Positions 56,689 to 64,000 of a stretch of 64,000 nt of DNA are shown piece after piece. The stretch is taken from assembly GCF_032918005.1 (NCBI RefSeq), contig NZ_CP136628.1:310001-374000 (forward strand). The letters run 5' to 3'. The translations under genes were made by a program, and so were the position numbers. The first letter of the stretch is position 1. Each line of letters starts with the position of its first letter. The notes beneath the pieces are model-generated. The model did no database searches. It was not told the DNA's origin and saw nothing but the letters and a program-made list of their open reading frames with translations. Source of the DNA: Bradyrhizobium sp. NDS-1. Its GTDB lineage: Bacteria; Pseudomonadota; Alphaproteobacteria; Rhizobiales; Xanthobacteraceae.

Positions 56689-57029
56689 TGAAGTTGTCCT
56701 GTTGCTGTCCCCCGCCTTCGCGGGGGATGACCACTTCCTTGGCCAAACGATCTTCCAAACACCTTTGCGCCCGAGGGCGCACAGCGCTGTCGGGCGTTGA
56801 CCTCCGGCCCCGAGGGCCGGTCGGCGGGTCGAAAAGAAAGCCTTTCCGAGAAAGTGGCGGGGTTAAACGCCGCTCTCGCCCAAAAGTCAAGGAAAGTTAG
56901 GGCGTCGGGGTGCCTTTGCCTGGTCAAGGCCCTGAAACTAAGAACCTTTTTTCGACCGGTTCTTTTTTCTCTGGGTTCCGCCCATATAGAGGTGATGACC
57001 CGCCTCCGTTACCATCGCTGAAGCCCGCC
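56689..57029. other. 341-base region between divergent ffh and MBL gene
   Basis: Holds several GC hairpins (CCCCCGC-CTTC-GCGGGGG near 56710; CCGGCCC-CGA-GGGCCGG near 56806) and a terminator-like hairpin on the plus strand (56940-56970). I see no ORF worth calling. The number of foldable segments suggests a structured leader or an RNA. Confidence 0.55.
56940..56970 (+). terminator. Terminator-like hairpin upstream of the MBL gene
   Basis: AAGAACC, an 11-base T-rich loop, GGTTCTT then TTTTCTC. It would end a short plus-strand transcript from the ffh-side region, or attenuate the MBL gene 60 bases downstream. The product is not identified. Confidence 0.5.
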
Positions 57030-58094
57030 GTGCCGATCACCCGCCGCCGCCTGTTTGGACTGCTTGCCGGGGCCGGCGCCTTGGTCGGCGTGTCCTCCCT
57101 CTGGATGTCCCGCATGAAAACCTATGACGGTCCCGCCTCCGATCATTTCGACGGCCTGACCTTTTTCGATCCGGACGGCGCGCCGCCGAAATCGCTTCGC
57201 GAGGTGCTGCGCTGGCAGCTCGGCGGCAAGCGGCAGCGCGCCACATGGCCGGACTGGGCTCCCAGCCCCCACGCCGATACCCCGCCGGCGCGGGTCGATG
57301 GCGGCAACGTGCGGCTCTCCTTCGTCGGCCACGCCAGCTGGCTGATCCAGACCGGCGGCCTCAATATTCTGGTCGATCCCGTCTGGTCGGAGCGAGTCTC
57401 GCCGGTCGCCTGGGCCGGGCCGAAGCGGCACAATGATCCCGGCATCGCGTTCGAGAAGCTGCCGAAGATCGATGTCGTGCTGGTCTCGCACGGGCATTAC
57501 GATCATCTGGACATTGCGACGCTGTCGCGGCTCACGAAGAATTTCGCCCCGCGCGTGGTCACCCCGCTCGGCAACGACGTGACGATGCGCAGCTGGGATT
57601 CCACGATCAGGGTGGAAGCCTTCGACTGGCACGACCGCGTCGAGCTCGGCGGCGGCGTCGCCGTGCATCTGGTGCCGACGCGGCACTGGACGGCGCGCGG
57701 CATGTTCGATCGCAACAAGGCGCTATGGGCGAGCTTCGTGCTGGAGACACCGGCCGGCAAAGTCTACGTTGTCTGCGATTCCGGCTACGGCGACGGCACG
57801 CATTTTCGGCGCGTCGCCGAGAAGCATGGACCGCTGCGCCTGGCGATCCTGCCCATCGGCGCCTACGAGCCGCGCTGGTTCATGCGAGACCAGCACATGA
57901 ATCCGGCGGATGCGGTGAAGGCGCTGGCCGATTGCGGCGCCGAGGCCGCGCTCGGGCATCACCACGGCACGTTCCAGCTCACGGACGAAGCAATCGATGC
58001 GCCGGCGAAGGCGCTGGTCGAAGCGCTGGATGCGGCGAAAATTCCGCAGGAGCGGTTCGTGGCGATGATGCCGGGGCAGGTGGTGGAGATTTAA
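57030..58094 (+). CDS. MBL-fold metallohydrolase (NAPE-PLD/UlaG-like)
   Basis: 354 residues from GTG 57030; the frame extends to 56910 over a terminator-like hairpin and is rejected. ITRRRLFGLLAGAGALVG is a twin-arginine-like N-terminus with a hydrophobic stretch. The metal sites are VSHGHYDHLD (HxHxDH), PTRHW, CDSGYGDG and LGHHHGTF. It is like NAPE phospholipase D or N-acyl-lipid hydrolases and would act in the periplasm if exported. The start is only moderately supported. Confidence 0.8.
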   Translation: MPITRRRLFGLLAGAGALVGVSSLWMSRMKTYDGPASDHFDGLTFFDPDGAPPKSLREVLRWQLGGKRQRATWPDWAPSPHADTPPARVDGGNVRLSFVGHASWLIQTGGLNILVDPVWSERVSPVAWAGPKRHNDPGIAFEKLPKIDVVLVSHGHYDHLDIATLSRLTKNFAPRVVTPLGNDVTMRSWDSTIRVEAFDWHDRVELGGGVAVHLVPTRHWTARGMFDRNKALWASFVLETPAGKVYVVCDSGYGDGTHFRRVAEKHGPLRLAILPIGAYEPRWFMRDQHMNPADAVKALADCGAEAALGHHHGTFQLTDEAIDAPAKALVEALDAAKIPQERFVAMMPGQVVEI

Positions 58095-58117
58095 CGCTCT
58101 ACGCGCGCACTGCTCGT

Positions 58118-58254
58118 GCCCCGGACGCAGCGCAGCGCTACTTCAGCGGTGCGCTGCAGAGCCGGGGCCCATGCCACAGCAATGTACGGTGCCGCTTCCT
58201 GGGTCCCGGCTCTGCGCAGCGTCACTGCGTGCCGCAGCGCGTCCGGGACACGAG
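58118..58254. repeat. Intergenic repeat, family E
   Basis: TGCCCCGGACGCAGCGCAGC and CAGCGCGTCCGGGACACG are inverted ends, with GAGCCGGGGCCCATGCC and GGGTCCCGGCTC in the middle. It lies between the convergent MBL and SIMPL genes and ends three bases before the SIMPL stop. Confidence 0.75.
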
Positions 58255-58256
58255 AC

Positions 58257-58976
58257 CTATTGCTCTTTGGCCTTGATCGCCCAGCTCACATTCACCGTGA
58301 CGGACAGCGTCTCCTCGCCCGGCGCGACGGCCGCCTGCGGCGCTGCCGCCATCGGCGCCGCCATGCGGCCCTTGAACAGCGGCACGGGGCCGCCGCCTTC
58401 GATGACACTGAGCGGCGCGCCCAGCGTGACGCCGGTGGCCCTGGCGTAAACTTCGGCCTTGCGCCGCGCATCGGCCACGGCCTGCTCGCGTGCGTCGTCG
58501 AGCAGCTTCGACGCCTGCGTCACCTCGAACGAAATATTGCCGATGTCGTTGGCGCCGGCGCTCACCAGCGTGTCGATGATGCCCGCGACCTTGGTCACGT
58601 CGCGGATCTTGACGGTGACGCGGTTGGAGGCGCGGAACCCGACGACCGGGGACGCGCCGGTGGATTTGTTCTGGCCGTATTGCGGCTGCAGCGACAGGCG
58701 CGAGGTTTGGTAATCCTTCTCGGCAAGGCCCGCGCCCTTGAGCGCGAGCAGCACCTTGCCCATGGCCGCGTTGTTGGCGTCGGAGGCTTCCTTCGCCGTC
58801 TTGGCGTCACTGGCAACGCCGGCATCGATCTGCGCGAGATCCGGCGCTACGGAAACATTGGCTTCGCCGCTCACCGAAATGGCGGACGGGAAATCATCGG
58901 CGAGCGCAGGCGTTGCCAGCAGCGTGGCGAAAACGGTGGCGAGGGAAGTAACGACTACGGCAGGCTTATTCATCAT
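58257..58976 (-). CDS. Exported SIMPL (DUF541) domain protein
   Basis: 239 residues from ATG 58976 (58973 also possible). A signal peptide ends near TPALADD. ISVSGEANVSVAPDLAQIDAGV opens the SIMPL domain, and the C-terminal third has a Met/Ala-rich insert (MAAPMAAAPQAAVAPGEE) before the final strand. The family is periplasmic or outer-membrane associated and of unclear function. Its start overlaps the upstream gene (CTGAAGTGAGAATG), so coupling is likely. Confidence 0.83.
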   Translation of the reverse strand: MMNKPAVVVTSLATVFATLLATPALADDFPSAISVSGEANVSVAPDLAQIDAGVASDAKTAKEASDANNAAMGKVLLALKGAGLAEKDYQTSRLSLQPQYGQNKSTGASPVVGFRASNRVTVKIRDVTKVAGIIDTLVSAGANDIGNISFEVTQASKLLDDAREQAVADARRKAEVYARATGVTLGAPLSVIEGGGPVPLFKGRMAAPMAAAPQAAVAPGEETLSVTVNVSWAIKAKEQ

Positions 58977-58978
58977 TC

Positions 58979-59770
58979 TCACTTCAGTGGCACGAAAACG
59001 TTGATCACGAGCTTGTCCTCAGCGGTCTTCAGGGGATCGGTGAGGTATTCCTCGATGAAGGTGTCCTTGGCTTCGAGTCTCTTGTCGTCGAGGTGATTGG
59101 TGATCGCCTCATAGGTGTTGTCCATGTTGTCGTAGGAACCGCGATGGACGAATTTCAGGGCCTTGCCATCCGGCGATTTGCCGATGCTCATGTCCTTGGG
59201 CAAGCTCTTGGGATCCTGATCGACCGGGATCTCGGCGAGGAAGGTGAAGCCGGTATCGTCGGTCGAGGTGTAGACGATCATCGAATTGCCGGCTTGCTTG
59301 ATGCCCTGCTTGTCCAGCAGCGTGTTCAGCGCCTTGAAGGCATCGACCAGCGTGTCGAAGGCCGAGTCCCAATTGGCGGTGCCCTTGACCATCACGACTT
59401 TTCTGGATTCGAGCGTGGTCTCGAGGCCAAACGGATCGGCGGTCTGCACCGGAGCGGGCGTTGTGGCGGCGGCAGGCGGCGGTGCCGCCGGGCTGGGTGA
59501 GGCGCTGGCTGCGGGCGAGGGCGACGTCGCCGGGGCAGGCGAAGCGCTGGCCGCAGGCGATGGCGCCGGTGAGGGCGTTGCCGCAGGCGCAGGCGAGGCA
59601 CTCGCGGCCGGGGAGGGGGAAGCCGATGGGGCCGGCGAGGGACTTGCCATGGGACTTGCCGAGCCGGCCGGTGCCGGGCTCGAGGTTTGCGCCAGAGCGC
59701 CAGGCAGGCCAAACGACAAGGCTGCTGCCGGGATCAGCGCGGCCAGAGCGAGACGACGAAACCTGAACAT
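58979..59770 (-). CDS. Exported GyrI-like/effector-binding domain with low-complexity linker
   Basis: 263 residues. After a signal peptide (GALAQ, about 28) there is a stretch of about 85 residues made of Ser, Pro and Ala repeats (ASPSPAPSASPSPAASASP). The remaining region resembles a GyrI-like small-molecule-binding domain, normally cytosolic, here apparently exported. It is followed by the SIMPL gene with a one-base or so overlap. Function unknown; ligand capture in the periplasm is one option. The low-complexity run is GC-rich and may vary in length between strains. Confidence 0.72.
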   Translation of the reverse strand: MFRFRRLALAALIPAAALSFGLPGALAQTSSPAPAGSASPMASPSPAPSASPSPAASASPAPAATPSPAPSPAASASPAPATSPSPAASASPSPAAPPPAAATTPAPVQTADPFGLETTLESRKVVMVKGTANWDSAFDTLVDAFKALNTLLDKQGIKQAGNSMIVYTSTDDTGFTFLAEIPVDQDPKSLPKDMSIGKSPDGKALKFVHRGSYDNMDNTYEAITNHLDDKRLEAKDTFIEEYLTDPLKTAEDKLVINVFVPLK

Positions 59771-60007
59771 TTTATTCTCCCCAAGGCCTTAACGCTAAGG
59801 TCTTATCGACCAAGGCCTAAATCCGTCTTTGCGCCCAGTCGCGCCCCGGCTCGCGCGAGCGCGCCGTTCTAACACGCGAGCGCCGAATTCGTCCCATGAC
59901 AGATGCGTCATGGCAGGCCTCCCGACAGCCCCCTGGCGACCGGCGGCAAGACACTGGCCAAGCCGGCAAGGATCGCCATATAAGGCAGGCGAAATTCGGG
60001 AATTTTC

Positions 60008-60883
60008 ATGAGCGCGCTGGCCAACCACGCATTTGCCAAGATGAACGGCATCGGCAACGAGATCGTCGTTGTCGACATGCGCGCGTCCACGGCAAAGGTG
60101 ACGCCGGACGACGCGCGCGCGGTGGCGTCCGCGAAGGGCGGCGTGGCCTATGATCAGCTCATGGTGCTGCAGAAGCCGCGGCTGGACGGCACCGAAGCCT
60201 TCATCCGCATCTACAACAATGACGGCTCGGAGGCCGGCGCCTGCGGCAACGGCATGCGCTGCGTGGTGCGCCGCATCTTCGAAAAGACCGGCCAGACCAC
60301 TGCGACTTTCGAGACGGAAGCGGGACTGCTCAATGCCTGGCAGGGTCCCGCGCCGGATCTCTACACCGTGGACATGGGTGCGCCGAAGTTCGGCTGGCAG
60401 GACATTCCGCTGGCGGAAGAGTTCCGCGACACCCGCTACATCGAATTGCAGATCGGGCCGATCGACAATCCGATTCTGCATTCGCCCTCGGTGGTGAGCA
60501 TGGGCAATCCGCATGCGATCTTCTGGGTGGACGACGTCAATGCCTACGATCTCGAGCGCTTCGGTCCGCTGCTCGAAAACCATCCGATCTTCCCGGAGCG
60601 CGCCAACATCACGCTCGCCCATATCGTCGATCCCCAGCACATCACGATCCGCACCTGGGAGCGCGGTGCCGGCCTGACCAGGGCCTGCGGCTCGGCGGCC
60701 TGCGCCACGGCGGTTGCCGCGGCGCGCCTGAAGCGGGTCGAGCGCAATGTCGAGATCACGCTGCCCGGCGGCAAGCTCGGCATCGAATGGCGCGAGCGCG
60801 ACGACCACGTGCTGATGACGGGCACAGCGACGTTCGAATATGAAGGCAAATTCGATCCTGCGCTGTTCGCGCAGGCCGGCTGA
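60008..60883 (+). CDS. dapF: Diaminopimelate epimerase
   Basis: 291 residues. The catalytic pair is Cys79 in [11 protein letters not shown] and Cys227 in [18 protein letters not shown] is typical. It converts LL- to meso-diaminopimelate for lysine and peptidoglycan. ATG at 60008, preceded by a region with modest ribosome-site quality (AATTTTC). It overlaps mtaB by one base (TGATG), so the genes are coupled, an arrangement common in alphaproteobacteria. Confidence 0.97.
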   Translation: MSALANHAFAKMNGIGNEIVVVDMRASTAKVTPDDARAVASAKGGVAYDQLMVLQKPRLDGTEAFIRIYNNDGSEAGACGNGMRCVVRRIFEKTGQTTATFETEAGLLNAWQGPAPDLYTVDMGAPKFGWQDIPLAEEFRDTRYIELQIGPIDNPILHSPSVVSMGNPHAIFWVDDVNAYDLERFGPLLENHPIFPERANITLAHIVDPQHITIRTWERGAGLTRACGSAACATAVAAARLKRVERNVEITLPGGKLGIEWRERDDHVLMTGTATFEYEGKFDPALFAQAG

Positions 60884-62136
60884 TGGCCGTCGACATCGTC
60901 ACCTTCGGCTGCCGCCTCAATGCCTTCGAGGCCGAGGTGATCCGCCGTGAGGCAGAAGGTGCGGGCCTTTCAGATACGATTGTCATCAATAGCTGCGCCG
61001 TCACCAACGAGGCGGTGGCGCAGGCGCGGCAATCGATCCGCAAGCTGAAGCGCGAACGTCCCGGTGCCCGCATCGTCGTCACCGGCTGCGCGGCGCAGAC
61101 GCAAAGCTCGATGTTCGCCGATATGACCGAAGTCGATCGCGTCGTCGGCAACGACGACAAGATGCGCTCGTCTGCGTGGCGGGAGACGCGCAGCGCTTTC
61201 GACCTCGGCGCCAGCGAGAAGATCGCCGTCAGCGACATCATGGCCATCAGGGAGATGGCACCGCATCTCGTCGACGGCTACGCAAGCGGCCTGCCGCGCG
61301 TGTTCGTGCAGGTGCAGAACGGCTGCGACCATCGCTGCACCTTCTGCATCATTCCCTACGGCCGCGGCAATTCGCGCTCCGTGCCGATGGGTGCGGTGGT
61401 CGAGCAGGTGCGGACGCTGGTCGAACGCGGTCATGCCGAGATCGTGCTGACCGGCGTCGACCTCACCAGCTATGGCACTGATCTGCCCGGCGCACCGAAA
61501 CTCGGCATGCTGACGAAGCAGATCTTGCGGCACGTGCCGGAGCTGAGGCGCCTGCGCATCTCCTCGATCGATTCGATCGAGGCGGATGACGATCTGCTCG
61601 ATGCCGTCGCTGATGATGCGCGGCTGATGCCGCATCTGCATCTGTCGCTGCAATCCGGCGACGACATGATTCTGAAGCGCATGAAGCGGCGGCATTCGCG
61701 GCAGGATGCGATCGCATTCTGCGACCAGGTGCGCCGCTTGCGCCCGGATATCGCCTTCGGCGCCGACATCATCGCGGGCTTCCCGACCGAGAGCGAGGAG
61801 ATGTTCTCGCGCTCGCTCGATCTCGTCGACGAATGCGGCCTGACCTTCCTGCACGTCTTTCCCTATTCGCCGCGCCCCGGCACGCCGGCCGCAAAGATGC
61901 CCCAGGTGGCGGGGGCCCTCATCAAGGAACGCGCGAAGCGGCTGCGTGCCGCAGGCGAAGCGGCATTGCGCAAACGGCTGCAAGCCGAGATCGGTGCAGC
62001 GCGCGAGGTGCTGATCGAGAGCGAGGCGCAGGGGCGGACGGAGCACTATCTGCCGGTGGCGATTGCGGGCGAGCGCGTGGGAAGCGTGGTGCCGCTGCGG
62101 ATCGTCGGCAGCGATGGCGAGCGGCTGACCACATAA
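60883..62136 (+). CDS. mtaB: tRNA ms2t6A37 methylthiotransferase
   Basis: 417 residues. The N-terminal methylthiotransferase domain has Cys10, Cys38 and Cys69 as auxiliary cluster ligands; the radical SAM motif CDHRCTFC uses Cys148, Cys152 and Cys155; a TRAM-like end follows. It adds the methylthio group at C2 of t6A37 in tRNA, with two clusters and SAM. Starts at ATG 60883 within the dapF stop. In many relatives ftsY follows, but here a repeat and a convergent gene come next. Confidence 0.95.
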   Translation: MAVDIVTFGCRLNAFEAEVIRREAEGAGLSDTIVINSCAVTNEAVAQARQSIRKLKRERPGARIVVTGCAAQTQSSMFADMTEVDRVVGNDDKMRSSAWRETRSAFDLGASEKIAVSDIMAIREMAPHLVDGYASGLPRVFVQVQNGCDHRCTFCIIPYGRGNSRSVPMGAVVEQVRTLVERGHAEIVLTGVDLTSYGTDLPGAPKLGMLTKQILRHVPELRRLRISSIDSIEADDDLLDAVADDARLMPHLHLSLQSGDDMILKRMKRRHSRQDAIAFCDQVRRLRPDIAFGADIIAGFPTESEEMFSRSLDLVDECGLTFLHVFPYSPRPGTPAAKMPQVAGALIKERAKRLRAAGEAALRKRLQAEIGAAREVLIESEAQGRTEHYLPVAIAGERVGSVVPLRIVGSDGERLTT

Positions 62137-62181
62137 TCAGCCGCGGTGAATTGCGCCGCGCTATATCCCCGCCATCCCCGC

Positions 62182-62310
62182 CGTCGTCCCTGCGCACGCA
62201 GGGACCCATACCGCGTGATTTATCGCCTGCGGACGGTCGAAGTACCGAACGACGAATCTTCGCCAAACTGCTTCCTGTGGTTATGGGTCCCTGCGTGCGC
62301 AGAGACGACC
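62182..62310. repeat. Intergenic repeat, family C
   Basis: CGTCGTCCCTGCGCACGC at the left and GCGTGCGCAGAGACGACC at the right, with shared modules TCTTCGCCAAAC and CCTGTGGTTATGGGTCCC. Between convergent mtaB and DUF2336. Confidence 0.87.
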
Positions 62311-62351
62311 CCGGGGGTGGGATGCAGTGTGTTCCAAAACCAGCACGCGCC

Positions 62352-63461
62352 TTACGACGCCCGCACCTGCCAGAATCGCAGCGTGCGCCGCGCATTATCC
62401 AGTGTCATGTGCGCATAGTGAGCTTGCGCGCGCGCGAGATCCGCCGGCTTCATGGCTCCGGTCGCAAAGCGGCTTTCGAGTACGGCGGTGGTGGTTTCCC
62501 AGTTGAGCTGCGCCGCCTTGCACGCCACCAGCAGGCCGTCATCGCGCAGGCTCTGCATCAGCGGGCGAATGACCTCGACGGTCGATCCGGACAGCGCCGC
62601 CAGGGCGGCGGCGGTCTCCTCATAGCGTCGCTGCGTGGCGAAGCCGAACAGCGTTGCCTCGCTCAGTTGGCCGGTTGCCTTGAGCATGGCAATCGCACGC
62701 TTGGCACCTTCGAAATCGCGGACGGCCGACATCTCGCGCTCGACGCCGACGGCGGTGGCCGCGATCGCGCTCTGGATTTCCTCGAACAGATGAGGCGGCG
62801 CGCGCGACAGCAGGCGGGCGCGCACGGCATCGGTCGCCGAGTGCAGCAACCGGCGGCGCAGCTCCGACGGCAGGTCCACGCGGACGCCGACGCTGACGGC
62901 AAGTTCGGGATCCGACTCGGCCTGGGCGACCATGACGGCGAAGCCGTTTCCGGAGACGCGCGCGCCGGGATTGGCGGCGAGCCGCCGGCTGACACTGGGG
63001 TAGCGGCGCGCCAGCAACGCGTCGGTGACGATCTCCTTCAGCCACCAGCGGCCGGCCATCGCGAGCAGATGCGGCTCGCCCTTGGATGATGCGATCTTCA
63101 CCAACTCGCCGTCGTCGAGACGGGCGGATTCTTGCAGCACGGGACCGGCGATGCGGATCTCGTCATTGCTGGCGAGGCGGCGGACCACCGAGGGCGGCGC
63201 CTGTGCAATCGGCGCCAGTTGTGCGCTGATCTCGGCGAGCGCGATCCGTGCACCCATGTCGGCAAGCGCCCGCAGCTCGATGGTGCCGATCAGGCGCTCG
63301 AGCACCTCGTCGAACAGCGCGATCTGCTCGTCGTCGAAACTGCCGGCGGAGGACAGGAACAGAGCGGTGACGCGCCGGGCGGTCTCCAGGCCCTTTTCCG
63401 CCGAGCCTGCTCGAATGGCGGATTCGACCTCGTCGATGATCGATAGCTCGGCCTTGGACAT
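62352..63461 (-). CDS. DUF2336 domain protein
   Basis: 369 residues from ATG 63461; a longer frame to 63587 lacks a ribosome site. Leu/Ala-rich paired helices repeat through the sequence (for example IGTIELRALADMGARIALAEIS), giving a HEAT-like solenoid. The DUF2336 family is restricted to alphaproteobacteria and its function is unknown; protein-protein interaction is expected. GAGG precedes the start. It has a convergent neighbour (mtaB) and a repeat at the 3' side. Confidence 0.83.
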   Translation of the reverse strand: MSKAELSIIDEVESAIRAGSAEKGLETARRVTALFLSSAGSFDDEQIALFDEVLERLIGTIELRALADMGARIALAEISAQLAPIAQAPPSVVRRLASNDEIRIAGPVLQESARLDDGELVKIASSKGEPHLLAMAGRWWLKEIVTDALLARRYPSVSRRLAANPGARVSGNGFAVMVAQAESDPELAVSVGVRVDLPSELRRRLLHSATDAVRARLLSRAPPHLFEEIQSAIAATAVGVEREMSAVRDFEGAKRAIAMLKATGQLSEATLFGFATQRRYEETAAALAALSGSTVEVIRPLMQSLRDDGLLVACKAAQLNWETTTAVLESRFATGAMKPADLARAQAHYAHMTLDNARRTLRFWQVRAS

Positions 63462-63587
63462 CACGCCTCGCTCGTCCTGAGCGGTTACGGAAGCTTGTTC
63501 TAAGCAACCGCAATCATTAGAGGCGAGCACTGAAGGTTTGGTAAACCATGGACCGGTAGCCGGGCACTGCGCACTCCCCCCGACCAC

Positions 63588-63672
63588 TGCTCCTCATGCC
63601 GAGGAGGCCGGCGAAGCGGGCGTCTCGAAGGATCGCCACAGGCGCTGACGCGCCCCTCACCATGAGGGTTGG
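63588..63672. repeat. Intergenic repeat, CTCCTCATGCCGAGGAG type
   Basis: CTCCTCATGCCGAGGAGGCC at the left and CCCTCACCATGAGGG at the right, with an inner GTCTCGAAGGAT core. It resembles an element found in Bradyrhizobium intergenic regions. It lies downstream of the pseudouridine synthase gene. Confidence 0.7.
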
Positions 63673-63681
63673 GCGGCTGGG

Positions 63682-64000
63682 CTATTCCCCGTTCCACCCG
63701 CAGGCCCTGAGCTTTTCGTGCATGTGGGGCGGGGCCGGCGCTACGACGCGGACGGGTTCCTTGTTCCGGGAGATCGGCACCACGATCTCGCGGGAATGCA
63801 GGTGCAGCTTCGGCTCGCCGAAGCGCGGGCCGTTGCCGTAGATGTTATCGCCGAAGATCGGCCAGCCGGTCGCGGCCGAATGCACCCGCAATTGATGGGT
63901 CCGGCCGGTGACCGGTTCCATGGCGAGCCAAGTCAGACCGTCGCCGCGGCCCATCACCTTCCAGTTCGTGATCGCCTTCTGCCCCTCCGGATCGGGCTTT
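63682..64000 (-). CDS. RluA-family pseudouridine synthase, C-terminal part
   Basis: Truncated by the window: the 5' part lies to the right, and 105 residues are visible. LTWLAMEPVTGRTHQLRVHSAATGWPI is the RluA/RluC signature around the substrate-binding Arg/His positions, and IFGDNIYG follows. The enzyme isomerises uridine in 23S rRNA or tRNA. The specific target (RluC or RluA type) cannot be told without the N-terminus, where an S4 domain would show RluC/D. Confidence 0.85.
   Translation of the reverse strand, partial: KPDPEGQKAITNWKVMGRGDGLTWLAMEPVTGRTHQLRVHSAATGWPIFGDNIYGNGPRFGEPKLHLHSREIVVPISRNKEPVRVVAPAPPHMHEKLRACGWNGE

Noticed and set aside
56689..56940. SRP 4.5S RNA gene next to ffh
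   Set aside because: The conserved GGAAGG-containing loop of SRP RNA was not found in this region.

Overview
The window is high-GC, densely packed chromosomal DNA of an alphaproteobacterium in the Hyphomicrobiales. The families, the gene order and above all the many rhizobial intergenic palindromes make Bradyrhizobium or a close Nitrobacteraceae relative the best guess (inference, no search was run). I see no rRNA, tRNA, CRISPR array, prophage, integrase or insertion sequence. The content is mostly core metabolism with some secreted and regulatory genes.

Layout. 1-6000: a partial radical SAM enzyme translationally coupled to an Lgt-like membrane protein, a Crp/Fnr regulator divergent from a lone receiver domain, a Tat-exported PhoD phosphatase and an orphan membrane-anchored TAXI binding protein. 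6100-16100: pterin dehydratase, YkvA protein, quinone oxidoreductase, a dienoyl-CoA-reductase-type SDR, IalB protein, rlmN, a PAP2 phosphatase, argG and an alkaline phosphatase. 16100-25000: a very proline-rich OmpA-family protein, a PPOX protein with an overlapping small proline-rich gene, a VOC protein, an FkbM methyltransferase, a BacA/BclA-like ABC transporter and a hybrid histidine kinase. 25100-28700: sdhCDAB. 29000-36500: TauE exporter, malonyl-CoA synthetase divergent from an SDR, a fasciclin protein, a cytochrome b/molybdoenzyme pair and an MFS transporter. 36700-52500: leuB, asd, carbonic anhydrase, a CoA-ester lyase, an AraC regulator, a soluble PAS chemoreceptor, a glycosyltransferase, leuD, small secreted proteins and leuC. 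52700-56700: the ffh-rpsP-rimM-trmD-rplS translation cluster. 57000-64000: an MBL hydrolase, a SIMPL/GyrI-like exported pair, dapF-mtaB, a DUF2336 protein and a partial RluA-type pseudouridine synthase.

How genes work together. leuB, leuD and leuC supply three leucine steps but lie apart. asd and dapF both feed lysine and peptidoglycan synthesis. rlmN, trmD, rimM, mtaB and the RluA-type enzyme modify or mature RNA and ribosomes. PhoD, the PhoA-type enzyme and the PAP2 protein are three unrelated phosphatases.

The most intriguing unit is the radical SAM/Lgt-like pair at the left edge, which resembles the archaeal tetraether synthase family next to a lipid-transferring membrane enzyme. Other notable items are at least a dozen intergenic repeat copies (one supplies the stop codon of rimM), a possible leaderless small ORF with a hairpin over its stop codon ahead of leuC, and several exported low-complexity proteins.
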